A DNA stretch of 64,000 nt from CBFHSF01 sp965658445 (GCA_965658445.1 CBFHSF010000008.1:1-64000); one strand, 5' to 3'. Positions 1 through 7,857 are shown, numbered from the stretch's first letter. A program made the numbers and translations. Notes: generated from the sequence alone by a model not told the origin.

Positions 1-1
1 G

Positions 2-403
2 AGCTTTATAAGTGAAGATATAGGGTTTTTAACCGATGAATTTGGACAAGTATACAAAACCATTGACAGCGGTGCTAACTGGACTTATAAGGGTAACTGT
101 CCAAATAATAATTTCGTGGCTTTGAGCTTTGTAGAATCAGGGACAGTCGAAATCGATGAAGTTTCAATGACAAATGGAATTTTAATTTATCCTAATCCAA
201 CAACTGGCTTTATCTCAATTGATTCGGATATTAAGGATGAAGCAACAATAATGGTATTCAATGAGACTGGTCAATTAGTATATCATCAAACAATTGTTTC
301 TGGAAAGAATCAATTTGAATTGATTGGCGCAACAGGATTGTATGTTTTCACTATCATTTCAAATAATGATATAAGAACTCATAGAAAGATTATTAAAGAA
401 TAA
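2..403 (+). CDS. C-terminal part of T9SS-sorted BNR/Ycf48-like protein (5' end outside window)
   Basis: The frame is open from the first bases of the window, so only the last 133 residues are seen. Residues about 8-30 hold a beta-propeller/BNR-type repeat (GFLTDEFGQVYKTIDSGANW), as in Ycf48-like and sialidase-fold repeat proteins. The last 70-75 residues form a T9SS type A sorting domain: YPNPTTG motif, then beta strands, ending in a basic tail (RKIIKE). The protein is therefore expected to be exported and anchored or released by the type IX system. A Met codon at 116 would give only the sorting domain and is not a likely start. Substrate or role cannot be told from this fragment. Confidence 0.75.
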   Translation, partial: SFISEDIGFLTDEFGQVYKTIDSGANWTYKGNCPNNNFVALSFVESGTVEIDEVSMTNGILIYPNPTTGFISIDSDIKDEATIMVFNETGQLVYHQTIVSGKNQFELIGATGLYVFTIISNNDIRTHRKIIKE

Positions 404-599
404 CATTTGCCAATATCAACTGCTAGCTAGCCGGTTTGTTTGTTATTCGTCGGTTTTCCCAACTATAATTACGCCTGGTTTTCGAGAAACTTTTATTAGT
501 AATCGCAGCAAAGACTGTGGTGTTTAAGCTGCAAATGGAGTTTCTCTACTGCTCTATAAATATAATATTCGTACAAGTTTTAAGGTATTTGCAGTTGTA
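404..599. other. Intergenic region, possible decayed cassette boundary
   Basis: About 200 bases with no gene. It has a short palindrome (GCTAGCTAGC near 422-431) preceded by ATCAAC, loosely like the left arm of the attC-like sites further right, but I see no matching right core. The reading frame of the next gene stays open upstream to 528, so part of this stretch may once have been coding. Confidence 0.3.
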
Positions 600-1097
600 G
601 TGAGCTCGATTCAGCTTGCCTTAATCATAATTCACGAGATTGATCAATACAAGCCAACCTACGTTATCGATATTCCTCAGAATTATGAGGGATGTATATA
701 TCTGTTTGTCACAATCGAAGAAAGATCGAATGTATCCGTAGATGAACACGGAATTGGTTATGTTGGAAGTAAAGGCAAAGCAAAATGGGAAATCCAAAAA
801 GGCAATCAATCAATAACCAACGCTTTTGCAACACGTCAGCAAAATGAAATTGTCATAAGAGACTCATCTAATACAATAATGATTGCATATGATGTCTCAT
901 GCCTGGAAATAAATAATTCAAATTACTACCTCCCAAGGGAATATGACTATGAAATAAAACCTTGTATGGATAGTGCTGAATTCCTTGAACTTGTTGAACA
1001 AGGAGTCATTAATGAAAAATTGCTTCGAAAAAAAGTTTGGAAAGGAAATGGTGATGAATCTAGCTGGGTTATTGACTCACAAGAATCAAGACTATAG
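600..1097 (+). CDS. Hypothetical protein, paralogue of the 10342-11040 membrane protein, probably 5'-truncated
   Basis: This is a 165-residue frame with a GTG start. It aligns end to end with the C-terminal two thirds of the 232-residue protein at 10342-11040. Shared landmarks are YKPxY, (F/Y)EG, DExGIGY, ITNA, a Cys before a Glu, and CMDxAEF near the end. Homology seems to continue upstream of the GTG through the open frame to 528 (a hydrophobic stretch matching the paralogue's last membrane segment), but no ATG or first two membrane segments are found there. The gene is thus either a short soluble-domain version or a copy that lost its 5' end. Function is unknown in both. It lies at the left of the cassette array and its 3' end faces the attC-like site at 1155-1211. 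Confidence 0.55.
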   Translation: MSSIQLALIIIHEIDQYKPTYVIDIPQNYEGCIYLFVTIEERSNVSVDEHGIGYVGSKGKAKWEIQKGNQSITNAFATRQQNEIVIRDSSNTIMIAYDVSCLEINNSNYYLPREYDYEIKPCMDSAEFLELVEQGVINEKLLRKKVWKGNGDESSWVIDSQESRL

Positions 1098-1154
1098 CCC
1101 TTTTCATTGCTGAAATATATAGGAAGTATTGTGTTGAAAACAGAAACGACACGC

Positions 1155-1211
1155 CATCAACAGCTATAGTGCATACCCTTCGGGATACTGCGCATAGCCA
1201 AACCGTTGTAA
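1155..1211 (+). other. attC-like recombination site 1
   Basis: Imperfect palindrome: arms GCTAT (1163-1167) and ATAGC (1194-1198) flank a CCC-TTC-GGG inner stem, followed by CCAAACCGTTGTAA with the core GTTGTAA at 1205-1211. The left inverse core CATCAAC (1155-1161) is degenerate. The design matches the other spacers of this region. Confidence 0.55.
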
Positions 1212-2086
1212 TTAATAGGTTGCATCATCATTAAGGTGTTTCGTGTTTAACCTTAAACTCTTTTTAGTTTTTTTTAAAAAGAAGAATGACAAAAATGGAT
1301 CATAGGAACGGAGAAGGAAAAAACCTACCACGGTGACCATTTTGGTGGATATATCACTCCGGATATAGCAAGGTGGAAATAGCAATGTGGTAAAAAAAAA
1401 ACTAAAAAGTCGTTGAGGTAAAACAGCCAAATAAAAACCCTGGACTCAAAGAAAAAGGAAAAACACCTTTGCGCGCGTTCCTCGGTCAAGGTCAGTTTCT
1501 ACAAATGAAATTTCAGTTTTTCGCGAGGTCAACCAACTTTGCATAAAAACGCAAAAAACAAAAAGGGCTATGTAGATTTTCCCGTTCATGGTCTGTGAAA
1601 AGATCAGCTGTAGTCCAAAGCTTATTTTTTTAAAAAAAAGTGTAATTTCAAAACAAAAAACAGGCTTTGTATTTGACAAGGGTAGGGGATTTGAATACGC
1701 CCTTCTTGTTTTTTACGGAGCCGTTGTATGAAATTCATGACTTCGATCTATTTTTTCTAACTACTGCACCTTGGGGAAATCCATCTGCATGAATTGATAA
1801 GCGATTATGAATTGAAGAAAAATTTGGTGAAATTTCTAAAAAGAAAATTATTTTTTCTCATCAAAAAAGATTTATTTGTTGGGGAATTTTTGATAGATGA
1901 ATGTCTTGGAAATGGCGCTGAAAATTTTTAAGCAACTCATCTACATTAAGGATGGGACTACGAAAATGAAAAATGGAACGAATATCGTGATTGTGAGTCA
2001 ATATTAAAAAGGCCTCCTATAACCTGAATGTCGTTGTCTCCAAAAATAATTTTTTTAAGAAAGATATTTTTTTTACAAATAAAACT
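1212..2086. other. Gene-poor AT-rich stretch with possible mobile-element debris
   Basis: About 875 bases without a convincing gene. Long A and T runs dominate. Around 1330-1390 there are repeated GTGACCA, GGTGG and CTCCGG words that loosely recall the repeated terminal motifs of IS21-like elements, but no transposase is visible. Two minus-strand frames (1212-1430, 1446-1679) look like compositional accidents. A short minus-strand frame at 1861-2016 looks more protein-like and is listed separately. The span lies inside one cassette interval (1206 to about 2923) that also contains the 2087-2506 gene. Confidence 0.35.
1861..2016 (-). pseudogene. Possible C-terminal coding remnant, unknown family
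   Basis: The minus strand has a 51-codon frame without a start, opened by a TAG at 2017-2019 and closed by a TGA at 1861-1863. Its translation looks like a real protein tail (THNHDIRSIFHF, then NVDELLKNFQRHF, ending in QQINLF). A second minus-strand frame just upstream (GDNDIQVIGGLFNID) also looks protein-like, which could mean a frameshifted relic. I do not recognise the family. It may be chance in AT-rich DNA. Confidence 0.25.
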
Positions 2087-2506
2087 ATGAAAAATAAAAT
2101 AGGAGTTCAAAGATCGTTTTTTTATAGAATTGTACTTCCATCTATATTAGGAGCTATATTGATTTACCTCGCGGTCTCAAATGATGTTGATAAAAACCCA
2201 TGGGTGGTTTCTTTTTTAATCCTAATCTTTTTTTATCCTGGGTATTGGTTAATTCAATGGGGTAATAGCTGTCCCAAATGTAATTGTTGGTCTGCTAATG
2301 AAATTATAGGAGAAACCTTGATTGATTCTAGTGTTTATACGAGGAATTTTTCTGAATCAAAAACAGAAAATAATATTACGACTACGGAAAATTTCAGGGA
2401 AACAACTACCACGAACAAATACGAAGTTTCTCATAAGTGTAAATTTTGTGGTCACCTTTGGAATACAACTAAAAGTAAACAATCTACCAATAAACAAAGG
2501 CTATAG
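2087..2506 (+). CDS. Small membrane protein with C-terminal zinc ribbon
   Basis: A protein of 139 residues. Two hydrophobic segments lie at about 13-31 and 39-57, a hairpin in the membrane. A cytoplasmic part follows, with CPKCNCW (about 63-69) and CKFCGHLW (about 117-124), the two CxxC knuckles of a zinc ribbon. Between the knuckles is a Thr/Asn-rich linker. I do not recognise a named family and the role is unknown. It is a cassette-type gene: orphan, same strand as its neighbours and AT-rich. The ATG follows a T/A-rich leader without a clear Shine-Dalgarno sequence, which is usual in this phylum. Confidence 0.6.
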   Translation: MKNKIGVQRSFFYRIVLPSILGAILIYLAVSNDVDKNPWVVSFLILIFFYPGYWLIQWGNSCPKCNCWSANEIIGETLIDSSVYTRNFSESKTENNITTTENFRETTTTNKYEVSHKCKFCGHLWNTTKSKQSTNKQRL

Positions 2507-2619
2507 TTGTTAATTCAGACTTGGTTAAAAAAAACATAATTTTTTATCATAAACTTAGCAAAGGGAATACAGACGCAATTTTTAAGGGTTTTCCCGAATA
2601 AGTTGAGTTTAAAATAATA

Positions 2620-2811
2620 GTGTTACTTTCTGGATGGGTAAAACTTGAAAAACACAGTAAAAGTTTCTCAATTAGAGTTTTTTCAGGAAATATTGACCGA
2701 ACAAAAGATTTTAACGTGCAATTTGAAAATATTGACAGAGGATTAAAAAATCTTGAAAGTATAAAAAAATCAATAATTGAAAATATACACTGCCTACAAC
2801 ACTGGCTATAA
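2620..2811 (+). CDS. Short hypothetical ORF ending inside attC-like site 2
   Basis: A GTG-initiated frame of 63 codons, rich in Lys, Ser and Ile, with no recognisable domain. Its last codons (CLQHWL) are encoded by the left arm of the attC-like site at 2794-2923. That is the same arrangement as in the 5364-6116 and 7069-7857 genes, which supports it being a cassette ORF. Against it: there is no good start, and in-frame stops lie just upstream. It may be the 3' remnant of a longer gene. The bases from 2507 to 2619 hold nothing I can name. Confidence 0.3.
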   Translation: MLLSGWVKLEKHSKSFSIRVFSGNIDRTKDFNVQFENIDRGLKNLESIKKSIIENIHCLQHWL

Positions 2812-2923
2812 GTAATTGCTTGTTCTCGCTTATTTCTGATAATCCTGACGGATTTTCAGTTTGGTGTGTACTTGCAAAGTTAATCGCGAAACCACGCAAC
2901 TACTCATAGCCGCGACGTTGGCA
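2794..2923 (+). other. attC-like recombination site 2 (long form)
   Basis: The 16-base left arm at 2804-2819 pairs with the right arm at 2896-2911 (14 of 16 positions complementary). It is flanked outside by CTACAAC (2794-2800) and the core GTTGGCA (2917-2923). The loop holds a small hairpin with arms AATCC and GGATT. A length of 130 bases suits a long attC with a variable terminal structure. Confidence 0.6.
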
Positions 2924-2965
2924 TGAATTGTAAAATATTTATGTTTAAATAAAAATTAATCACTA

Positions 2966-4420
2966 ATGAAAACAAAACTACTTTTAATTGTAGCTATATT
3001 TTTAGCTGTATCGACTAATGCACAGGTATACCTGTACGGAACAACATCTAAGGGTGGAGCTAACGACAAAGGAGTGATATATCGAACAGATGCATTCGGT
3101 CAGAATTATCAAATCGTACATCATTTTGATTCGCTTGGTGGACATACACCCATTTGGGGTATGACATTAGCTCCTAATGGCAAACTTTATGGGTTCACAT
3201 CTGAAGGAGGAGCTTTAGTTAATGCAGGAGCAACCTTTAAACTTGGAACACTTTATGAATTCGACCCCGTTACTTCAACCTATAATGTGAAAAAATATAT
3301 TGATGACCAAACCAATTTTGGTACTAATTTCACTCAATTTATTGTTAATAATAATGGGGAATTAGTTACAGCATCAATAGACGGTCCATTAGATACAAGC
3401 TCAACGACTTTTGAAGAGTCTAGAATTTTTAAATTTGAGCCTTCAAGTAATCAAATAACTATACTTGATACTATTCCTTCAATTCATGCAGGAATTTTCA
3501 GTCCAATAATCCAAGGGTTAAATGGAGATTATTATTTCACTTCAAAAACAGGTGGTAATACCTTTAATGGAAGTATTGGATCTTATAATGGAAATCAGTT
3601 TGCGACAGTTTACAGTCTAACCGGACAAACTGATGGAGGCGCAGGACTTCCAGTGAATAATCCAGTGTTTCAAGATACTGATGGTAAATTATATTTGATC
3701 ACTGCACAAGGTGGTCATACGAATTCTGGTGCGGGTTTAAGAATAAACACTGATGGCAGTGGATATGAGTTTTTAATTGGATTTAGCACCAACACTCCTA
3801 GTTTAGGTATAAAACCAAGTGGTGCATTAAAAAAACACAATAACCATATTTACTTTTTAAATTCAGAACTTGGTGATTTTAACAACGGTACAATATACAG
3901 AATTGACCTTGGTAACATTTCCAGTAATAATATAGTCAAAGCATTAGATACTGAGGGTGCCAAACCAGAGGCTGGTTTCACAGAAAGTACAAATGGAAAA
4001 TGGTATTTTGTTTGTAATGAAGGAGGGGACTACAACAATGGAAGTATTGTTGAATTTGATCCATCTACAGAGATAACAATAAAAAGACACAGCTTTAGTT
4101 CATCAAGCGGATATAACCCAAGAAGAGCTGCATTAGTTGTTGTAGATTTTAATTCGTTAAGTATTTCGAATACTCCCGAAAATCTTTCTGGTATAGAATT
4201 ATACCCAAATCCAAGTTCTAAATTGATACAAATAAAAACAAATGATTTTGTAAAAATTAAAAGTCTAGAAATAATTAATGAACTAGGACAATTAGTTGGA
4301 AAAAATATAGAACTTAATGGAAACCTACTTGATGTTTCAACGTTAACTGATGGAATATATTTCATCCGTTTAATCATGGAAAATAATCAAATCATATCAA
4401 AAAGAATTATAAAAAACTAG
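2966..4420 (+). CDS. T9SS-sorted GloVer-repeat (Gloeo/Verruco) surface protein
   Basis: A protein of 484 residues. An N-terminal signal peptide (MKTKLLLIVAIFLAVSTNAQ) is followed by tandem repeats of about 55-60 residues of the form YG(T/F)TS.GG...N.G.IY..D, typical of the Gloeo_Verruco/choice-of-anchor GloVer repeat and probably forming a beta-propeller. The last 75-80 residues are a T9SS type A sorting domain (YPNPSSK, SLEIINELGQLV, GIYFIRL, final RIIKN). It is expected at the cell surface or secreted; its ligand is unknown. ATG at 2966 is right in front of the signal peptide. The gene occupies a complete cassette: core GTTGGCA just upstream and its complement TGCCAAC directly after the stop codon. 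Confidence 0.82.
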   Translation: MKTKLLLIVAIFLAVSTNAQVYLYGTTSKGGANDKGVIYRTDAFGQNYQIVHHFDSLGGHTPIWGMTLAPNGKLYGFTSEGGALVNAGATFKLGTLYEFDPVTSTYNVKKYIDDQTNFGTNFTQFIVNNNGELVTASIDGPLDTSSTTFEESRIFKFEPSSNQITILDTIPSIHAGIFSPIIQGLNGDYYFTSKTGGNTFNGSIGSYNGNQFATVYSLTGQTDGGAGLPVNNPVFQDTDGKLYLITAQGGHTNSGAGLRINTDGSGYEFLIGFSTNTPSLGIKPSGALKKHNNHIYFLNSELGDFNNGTIYRIDLGNISSNNIVKALDTEGAKPEAGFTESTNGKWYFVCNEGGDYNNGSIVEFDPSTEITIKRHSFSSSSGYNPRRAALVVVDFNSLSISNTPENLSGIELYPNPSSKLIQIKTNDFVKIKSLEIINELGQLVGKNIELNGNLLDVSTLTDGIYFIRLIMENNQIISKRIIKN

Positions 4421-4486
4421 TGCCAACAAAACCTATGAGCAATAGTACCCTGCGGGAGGCTACTGCTCATAGCTAAACCGTTCTAT
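4421..4486 (+). other. attC-like recombination site 3
   Basis: Inverse core TGCCAAC (4421-4427) directly follows the stop codon and is the exact complement of the GTTGGCA core at 2917-2923. A perfect 9-bp stem CTATGAGCA (4433-4441)/TGCTCATAG (4464-4472) encloses a CCC-TGC-GGG hairpin. The site ends with AAACC and the core GTTCTAT (4480-4486). Confidence 0.7.
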
Positions 4487-4536
4487 GCAAACTAAAATCA
4501 CGTAACATGTTGCATTAGCAATAAAAAATTCTTTTT

Positions 4537-5274
4537 ATGAAAACTAAACTTTTAACAATCATTACAATCGTTGTTGTTGGATTAACATCTTGCAAAAAAG
4601 ATGAAAACCCCGATACAGCGCCAGTTACTAAGGCTAATATAACAAGCTCCGTTAATTTGTATGATGAAGGGACTACAAAGATTGACAATTCAGGAATGAC
4701 TGTGACTGTAGATGGAACATCTCCTTTAATCTCAGCAACTACAGATGCTGATGGCCAATTCACACTTACGGATGTTCCTTTCGGCACCTACACCCTTTTG
4801 TATGAGAAGTTAGGCTATGGGACATTTAAACGATTTAACGTGGAGCATAAAGACGGAAACACTATTATACCAGATGCGCCATCTTTGGGTCAAAAATCTA
4901 CTACTTCCGTTACAAATCTTACTGTAAGCTCTAATGCTAACTTCCCTGTAATTTTGGGAGCAACAACCAATCCTGCCGGAAACCTTGGTAACACCAGATA
5001 TATTAGGTTTTTCTTTTCGACCGACCCGAACGTAAGTAATGAAAATTATGATTCCTATTTGGAAACTTTCGCTGCTAATAATTCACCCTATAATCTTAAT
5101 TTGAGTCAAGGCTCATTAGATGCCCTTGATTTTACAAGTGGCTCCACAGTTTACGTAAAATGTTATGGCGAATCATTTTGGGGAAATAGCTACAGTGACC
5201 CAGATCTGAATAGAGATATCTTTCCAAATTTAAACCCGACTTCTGCCCCAGCTGTATCTTTTGTTGTACCATAA
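4537..5274 (+). CDS. Lipoprotein with carboxypeptidase-regulatory-like beta-sandwich domain
   Basis: A protein of 245 residues. The N terminus is a lipoprotein signal (VVVGLTSCKKDENP, lipid-anchored Cys at about 19). Residues about 35-110 match a carboxypeptidase regulatory-like (CarboxypepD_reg) fold: SATTDADGQFTLTDVPFGTY, then YEKLGYGTF. The rest has two further beta-rich stretches without a family I recognise. It is probably an outer-membrane lipoprotein; a surface position is possible. Function is unknown. It is alone in its cassette between attC-like sites 3 and 4, whose inverse core is degenerate here. ATG 4537 fits the signal peptide. Confidence 0.72.
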   Translation: MKTKLLTIITIVVVGLTSCKKDENPDTAPVTKANITSSVNLYDEGTTKIDNSGMTVTVDGTSPLISATTDADGQFTLTDVPFGTYTLLYEKLGYGTFKRFNVEHKDGNTIIPDAPSLGQKSTTSVTNLTVSSNANFPVILGATTNPAGNLGNTRYIRFFFSTDPNVSNENYDSYLETFAANNSPYNLNLSQGSLDALDFTSGSTVYVKCYGESFWGNSYSDPDLNRDIFPNLNPTSAPAVSFVVP

Positions 5275-5285
5275 TTAAATTGTCT

Positions 5286-5354
5286 GCATATATCAATGTT
5301 TATACTGCATAGCACCCTGCGGGATGCTACGACACCATACACAAACCGTTACAA
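5286..5354 (+). other. attC-like recombination site 4
   Basis: Stem TAGCA (5310-5314)/TGCTA (5325-5329) with a CCC-TGC-GGG inner hairpin, then a right part ending in the core GTTACAA (5348-5354). The 39 bases at 5313-5351 match site 6 (7012-7050) with a single mismatch. The left inverse core expected from the preceding core is not clearly present. Confidence 0.65.
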
Positions 5355-5363
5355 GCAATTCAA

Positions 5364-6116
5364 ATGACAAACTTGATTTTACATATACCTCATTCATCTG
5401 ACAAGATACCCATGGATAAGGGGTATATGGTAGATCAGAAAATCCTTGACCAAGAAATTATCAAATTAACAGATTGGTATACCGATGACCTTTTTTTCTT
5501 TGAGGATAGTATAATTATCAGAGCTGATTTCTCAAGAATATTTTGCGACACTGAAAGGTTTTCTGAAGACAGCCAAGAGGTTATGGCTAAATATGGTATG
5601 GGAGTGCTTTACGAAAAACTAGATGATGGTTCAGTAATTAGAGAAGTTAACCCTAAGCTTAGAGAGGAAATACTGAACAAGTACTATTGGCCTCATCATG
5701 CGAAGTTAAATCAGGCAGTAAATGACCAATTAGAATCAAATGGCAAAGCATTAATTGTAGATTGTCATTCTTTTCCGAGTAAACCTCTTATTAGAGATCT
5801 TAGTCAAGAAGAAAATAGACCTGATTTCAACATTGGAACAGACGCTTTTCATACACCTGATTACCTAATTGAAATATCTAAAACCTTTTTTAAGGAAAAA
5901 GGCTACTCGCTTGGTATTGACTGGCCTTATAGTGGCTCTATTGTTCCTTTAAATCATTATAAACAAACAAAGAATGTTTCATCCATAATGCTTGAAATTA
6001 ACAGAGCACTTTATTTAAATGAGCCGGGGAATCAAAAGTCAAGTAATTATTTAGCAGTTAAGGAAACAGTAAATGATTACCTAAAAGTAATTAAAACAGC
6101 TTGTAACAATGTATAA
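5364..6116 (+). CDS. N-formylglutamate amidohydrolase family protein
   Basis: A protein of 250 residues matching the FGase family (PF05013). Landmarks are LHIPHSS near residue 5 (family start motif), a central DCHSF (about 133-137) with likely metal or catalytic His, and EINRALY near 213-219. The best-known member, HutG, releases formate from N-formyl-L-glutamate in histidine degradation, but many family members have unknown substrates and no hut genes are near. The ATG at 5364 lies 9 bases after the core of attC-like site 4. The 3' end runs into the next site, so the last residues (NNV) are encoded by the attC arm. It is a complete cassette; its inverse core GCTTGTAAC exactly complements its own start. 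Confidence 0.78.
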   Translation: MTNLILHIPHSSDKIPMDKGYMVDQKILDQEIIKLTDWYTDDLFFFEDSIIIRADFSRIFCDTERFSEDSQEVMAKYGMGVLYEKLDDGSVIREVNPKLREEILNKYYWPHHAKLNQAVNDQLESNGKALIVDCHSFPSKPLIRDLSQEENRPDFNIGTDAFHTPDYLIEISKTFFKEKGYSLGIDWPYSGSIVPLNHYKQTKNVSSIMLEINRALYLNEPGNQKSSNYLAVKETVNDYLKVIKTACNNV

Positions 6117-6229
6117 AAATAATAGCCGAGATAGTATAAATTTAAGGATTGTAGCCCGCTTAAACTTTCTTGTAACTTGACAGGAAAGTGCTTCGAAACC
6201 GCCACAAAGCCATATGCAAACCGTTGTAT
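6099..6229 (+). other. attC-like recombination site 5
   Basis: Inverse core GCTTGTAAC (6099-6107), an exact complement of GTTACAAGC at 5348-5356, followed by AATGTATAA as in site 7, and ending with AAACC and the core GTTGTAT (6223-6229). The middle is long and lacks the CCCTGCGGG hairpin of sites 3, 4 and 6. Confidence 0.62.
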
Positions 6230-6251
6230 GCAATTACCATAAAAACATAAA

Positions 6252-7010
6252 ATGAACGAAAACATAAATATGGCTGTCTTGATTGATGGTGACAATATAC
6301 CATCTGCTAATGTCAAGGAGATGATGGAAGAGATAGCCAAGTATGGTAATCCTACTATAAAAAGAATATATGGAGATTGGACCAGGCCAGGACTGAATAA
6401 ATGGAAAAATCTATTGTTAGAAAATGCCATATCACCAATACAACAATATGGCTATACAACTGGAAAAAATGCGACTGATTCTGCTATGATCATTGATGCT
6501 ATGGACATACTTTACAGCAATAAAGTCAATGGCTTTTGCCTTGTCTCTAGTGATAGTGATTTTACCAAATTGGCTACAAGACTAAGGGAAGCAGGCATGT
6601 TAGTCATCGGGATTGGAGAGAAAAAGACGCCTAACCCATTCATTGTTGCATGTGATAAGTTTATTTACATAGAGATTCTCAGGAAACAATCGGAAGATAA
6701 AACTGACACAAAGGAGACTACTAAACCTTTGGTTGATAAAATCACCAACAAAGAGATTAGCTTAATTTCCTCTTCAATAAATGATTTATCAGATGAAGAA
6801 GGATGGGCGTTCCTTGGAGATGTCGGAAGTTTAATACAGAAAAAACGTCCAAATTTCGACTCTAGAAATTTTGGATTTGAAAAACTCACACCACTAATTA
6901 AGTCAATCAACAAATTTGAGATTGAACAACGAGAAAATCCAAAAGGAAGAAGCAAATTGATTTATGTTAAAATAAAAGAAAAGCATATAACAAGGGCTAA
7001 AAAATCATAG
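6252..7010 (+). CDS. NYN (PIN-like nuclease) and OST-HTH/LOTUS domain protein
   Basis: A protein of 252 residues. The NYN domain spans about 6-140: LIDGDN (D12, D14), TDSAMIIDAMD (D76, D82) and SSDSDF (99-104) carry the acidic residues of this PIN-like ribonuclease fold. The C-terminal OST-HTH/LOTUS RNA-binding winged helix lies at about 170-240 (EEGWAFLGDVG, then FGFEKL). LabA-like NYN-LOTUS proteins are widespread in bacteria and presumed to cut or bind RNA; a real substrate is rarely known. Here it is alone in its cassette, its start 29 bases after a core. An RNA-targeting effector as mobile cassette cargo could be a stress or defence gene, but that is inference. Confidence 0.85.
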   Translation: MNENINMAVLIDGDNIPSANVKEMMEEIAKYGNPTIKRIYGDWTRPGLNKWKNLLLENAISPIQQYGYTTGKNATDSAMIIDAMDILYSNKVNGFCLVSSDSDFTKLATRLREAGMLVIGIGEKKTPNPFIVACDKFIYIEILRKQSEDKTDTKETTKPLVDKITNKEISLISSSINDLSDEEGWAFLGDVGSLIQKKRPNFDSRNFGFEKLTPLIKSINKFEIEQRENPKGRSKLIYVKIKEKHITRAKKS

Positions 7011-7053
7011 CCACCCTGCGGGATGCTACGACACCATACACTAACCGTTATAT
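6983..7053 (+). other. attC-like recombination site 6
   Basis: Inverse core GCATATAAC (6983-6991) lies inside the end of the NYN-LOTUS gene and complements that cassette's start (GTTGTATGC at 6223-6231) in 8 of 9 positions. The right part is nearly identical to site 4: CCCTGCGGG hairpin, GATGCTACGACACCATACAC, then the core GTTATAT (7047-7053). Confidence 0.7.
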
Positions 7054-7068
7054 GCAAGAAAAAACAAC

Positions 7069-7857
7069 ATGGATAGAATACAGAATATTGAAAACGAGAT
7101 TTCTGAATTGAGAGATCAACTACAGAACCATGTTCTCTATGAAAACTTGAAGAATATAGATGATATCAAAGCCTTTATGGAAAATCATGTTTTTGCCGTT
7201 TGGGATTTTATGTCATTATTAAAATCACTCCAAATTGAGTTAACTACTGTTCAAATTCCTTGGACACCTGCACGAAACCCATCCTTATCAAGGTTCATAA
7301 ATGAAATTGTCCATGGGGAAGAAAGTGATATTAATGAATTAGGAGAACCTAAAAGTCATTTTGAAATGTATTTGGATGCCATGAATCAGGTAAATGCCAA
7401 TACAACTAATATTACTCATTTCACTAGATTAATTGAATCTGGACATTCAATCCAAAACTCTTTAAGCGAAGTTGACTTAGATAACAGGGTTGCTGATTTC
7501 GTGAAATTCTCATTTTCTATTATCGAAACAAACGAACCACATCTCGTAGCTTCAGCCTTTACATTTGGGAGAGAGGATGTTATCCCAGATATGTTTATTG
7601 AAATTTTGAATGCTGCCGATTCTGAAAATCAATCATATAATAAGCTAAGGTATTATCTAGATAGACATATCGAATTGGACGGAGATGAGCATGGCCCACT
7701 TTCACTAGAAATGATTTCAGAATTATGTGGTAATGACAGCAAAAAGTGGTCTGATACATTATCAGTTGCCAAGCAGTCTTTAAGAAAGAGGATTGAACTA
7801 TGGGATGCGATTAATGACATTATAACGATTAAAAATCAAGCATATAACAATGTATAA
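7069..7857 (+). CDS. DUF3050 family protein (heme oxygenase-like fold)
   Basis: A protein of 262 residues, all-alpha and soluble. It is recognised as DUF3050 from the order of motifs: LRDQLQNHVLYENL near the N terminus, ENHVFAVWDFMSLLKSLQ (about 38-55), VPW-like QIPWTP, and a central run with FTFGREDVIPDMF (about 163-175). The family belongs to the TENA/heme-oxygenase-like superfamily; His residues in the first and last helices are the usual ligand positions. No activity has been established that I know of. It is a complete cassette: starts 16 bases after core GTTATAT and carries the exact complementary GCATATAAC inside its last codons. Its last residues (NNV) match those of the 5364-6116 protein because both come from attC DNA. 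Confidence 0.8.
   Translation: MDRIQNIENEISELRDQLQNHVLYENLKNIDDIKAFMENHVFAVWDFMSLLKSLQIELTTVQIPWTPARNPSLSRFINEIVHGEESDINELGEPKSHFEMYLDAMNQVNANTTNITHFTRLIESGHSIQNSLSEVDLDNRVADFVKFSFSIIETNEPHLVASAFTFGREDVIPDMFIEILNAADSENQSYNKLRYYLDRHIELDGDEHGPLSLEMISELCGNDSKKWSDTLSVAKQSLRKRIELWDAINDIITIKNQAYNNV

Noticed and set aside
1212..1679. Two minus-strand frames with hydrophobic residues
   Set aside because: They consist of Phe/Leu/Lys runs that follow from A/T homopolymers, without motifs or ribosome binding sites.
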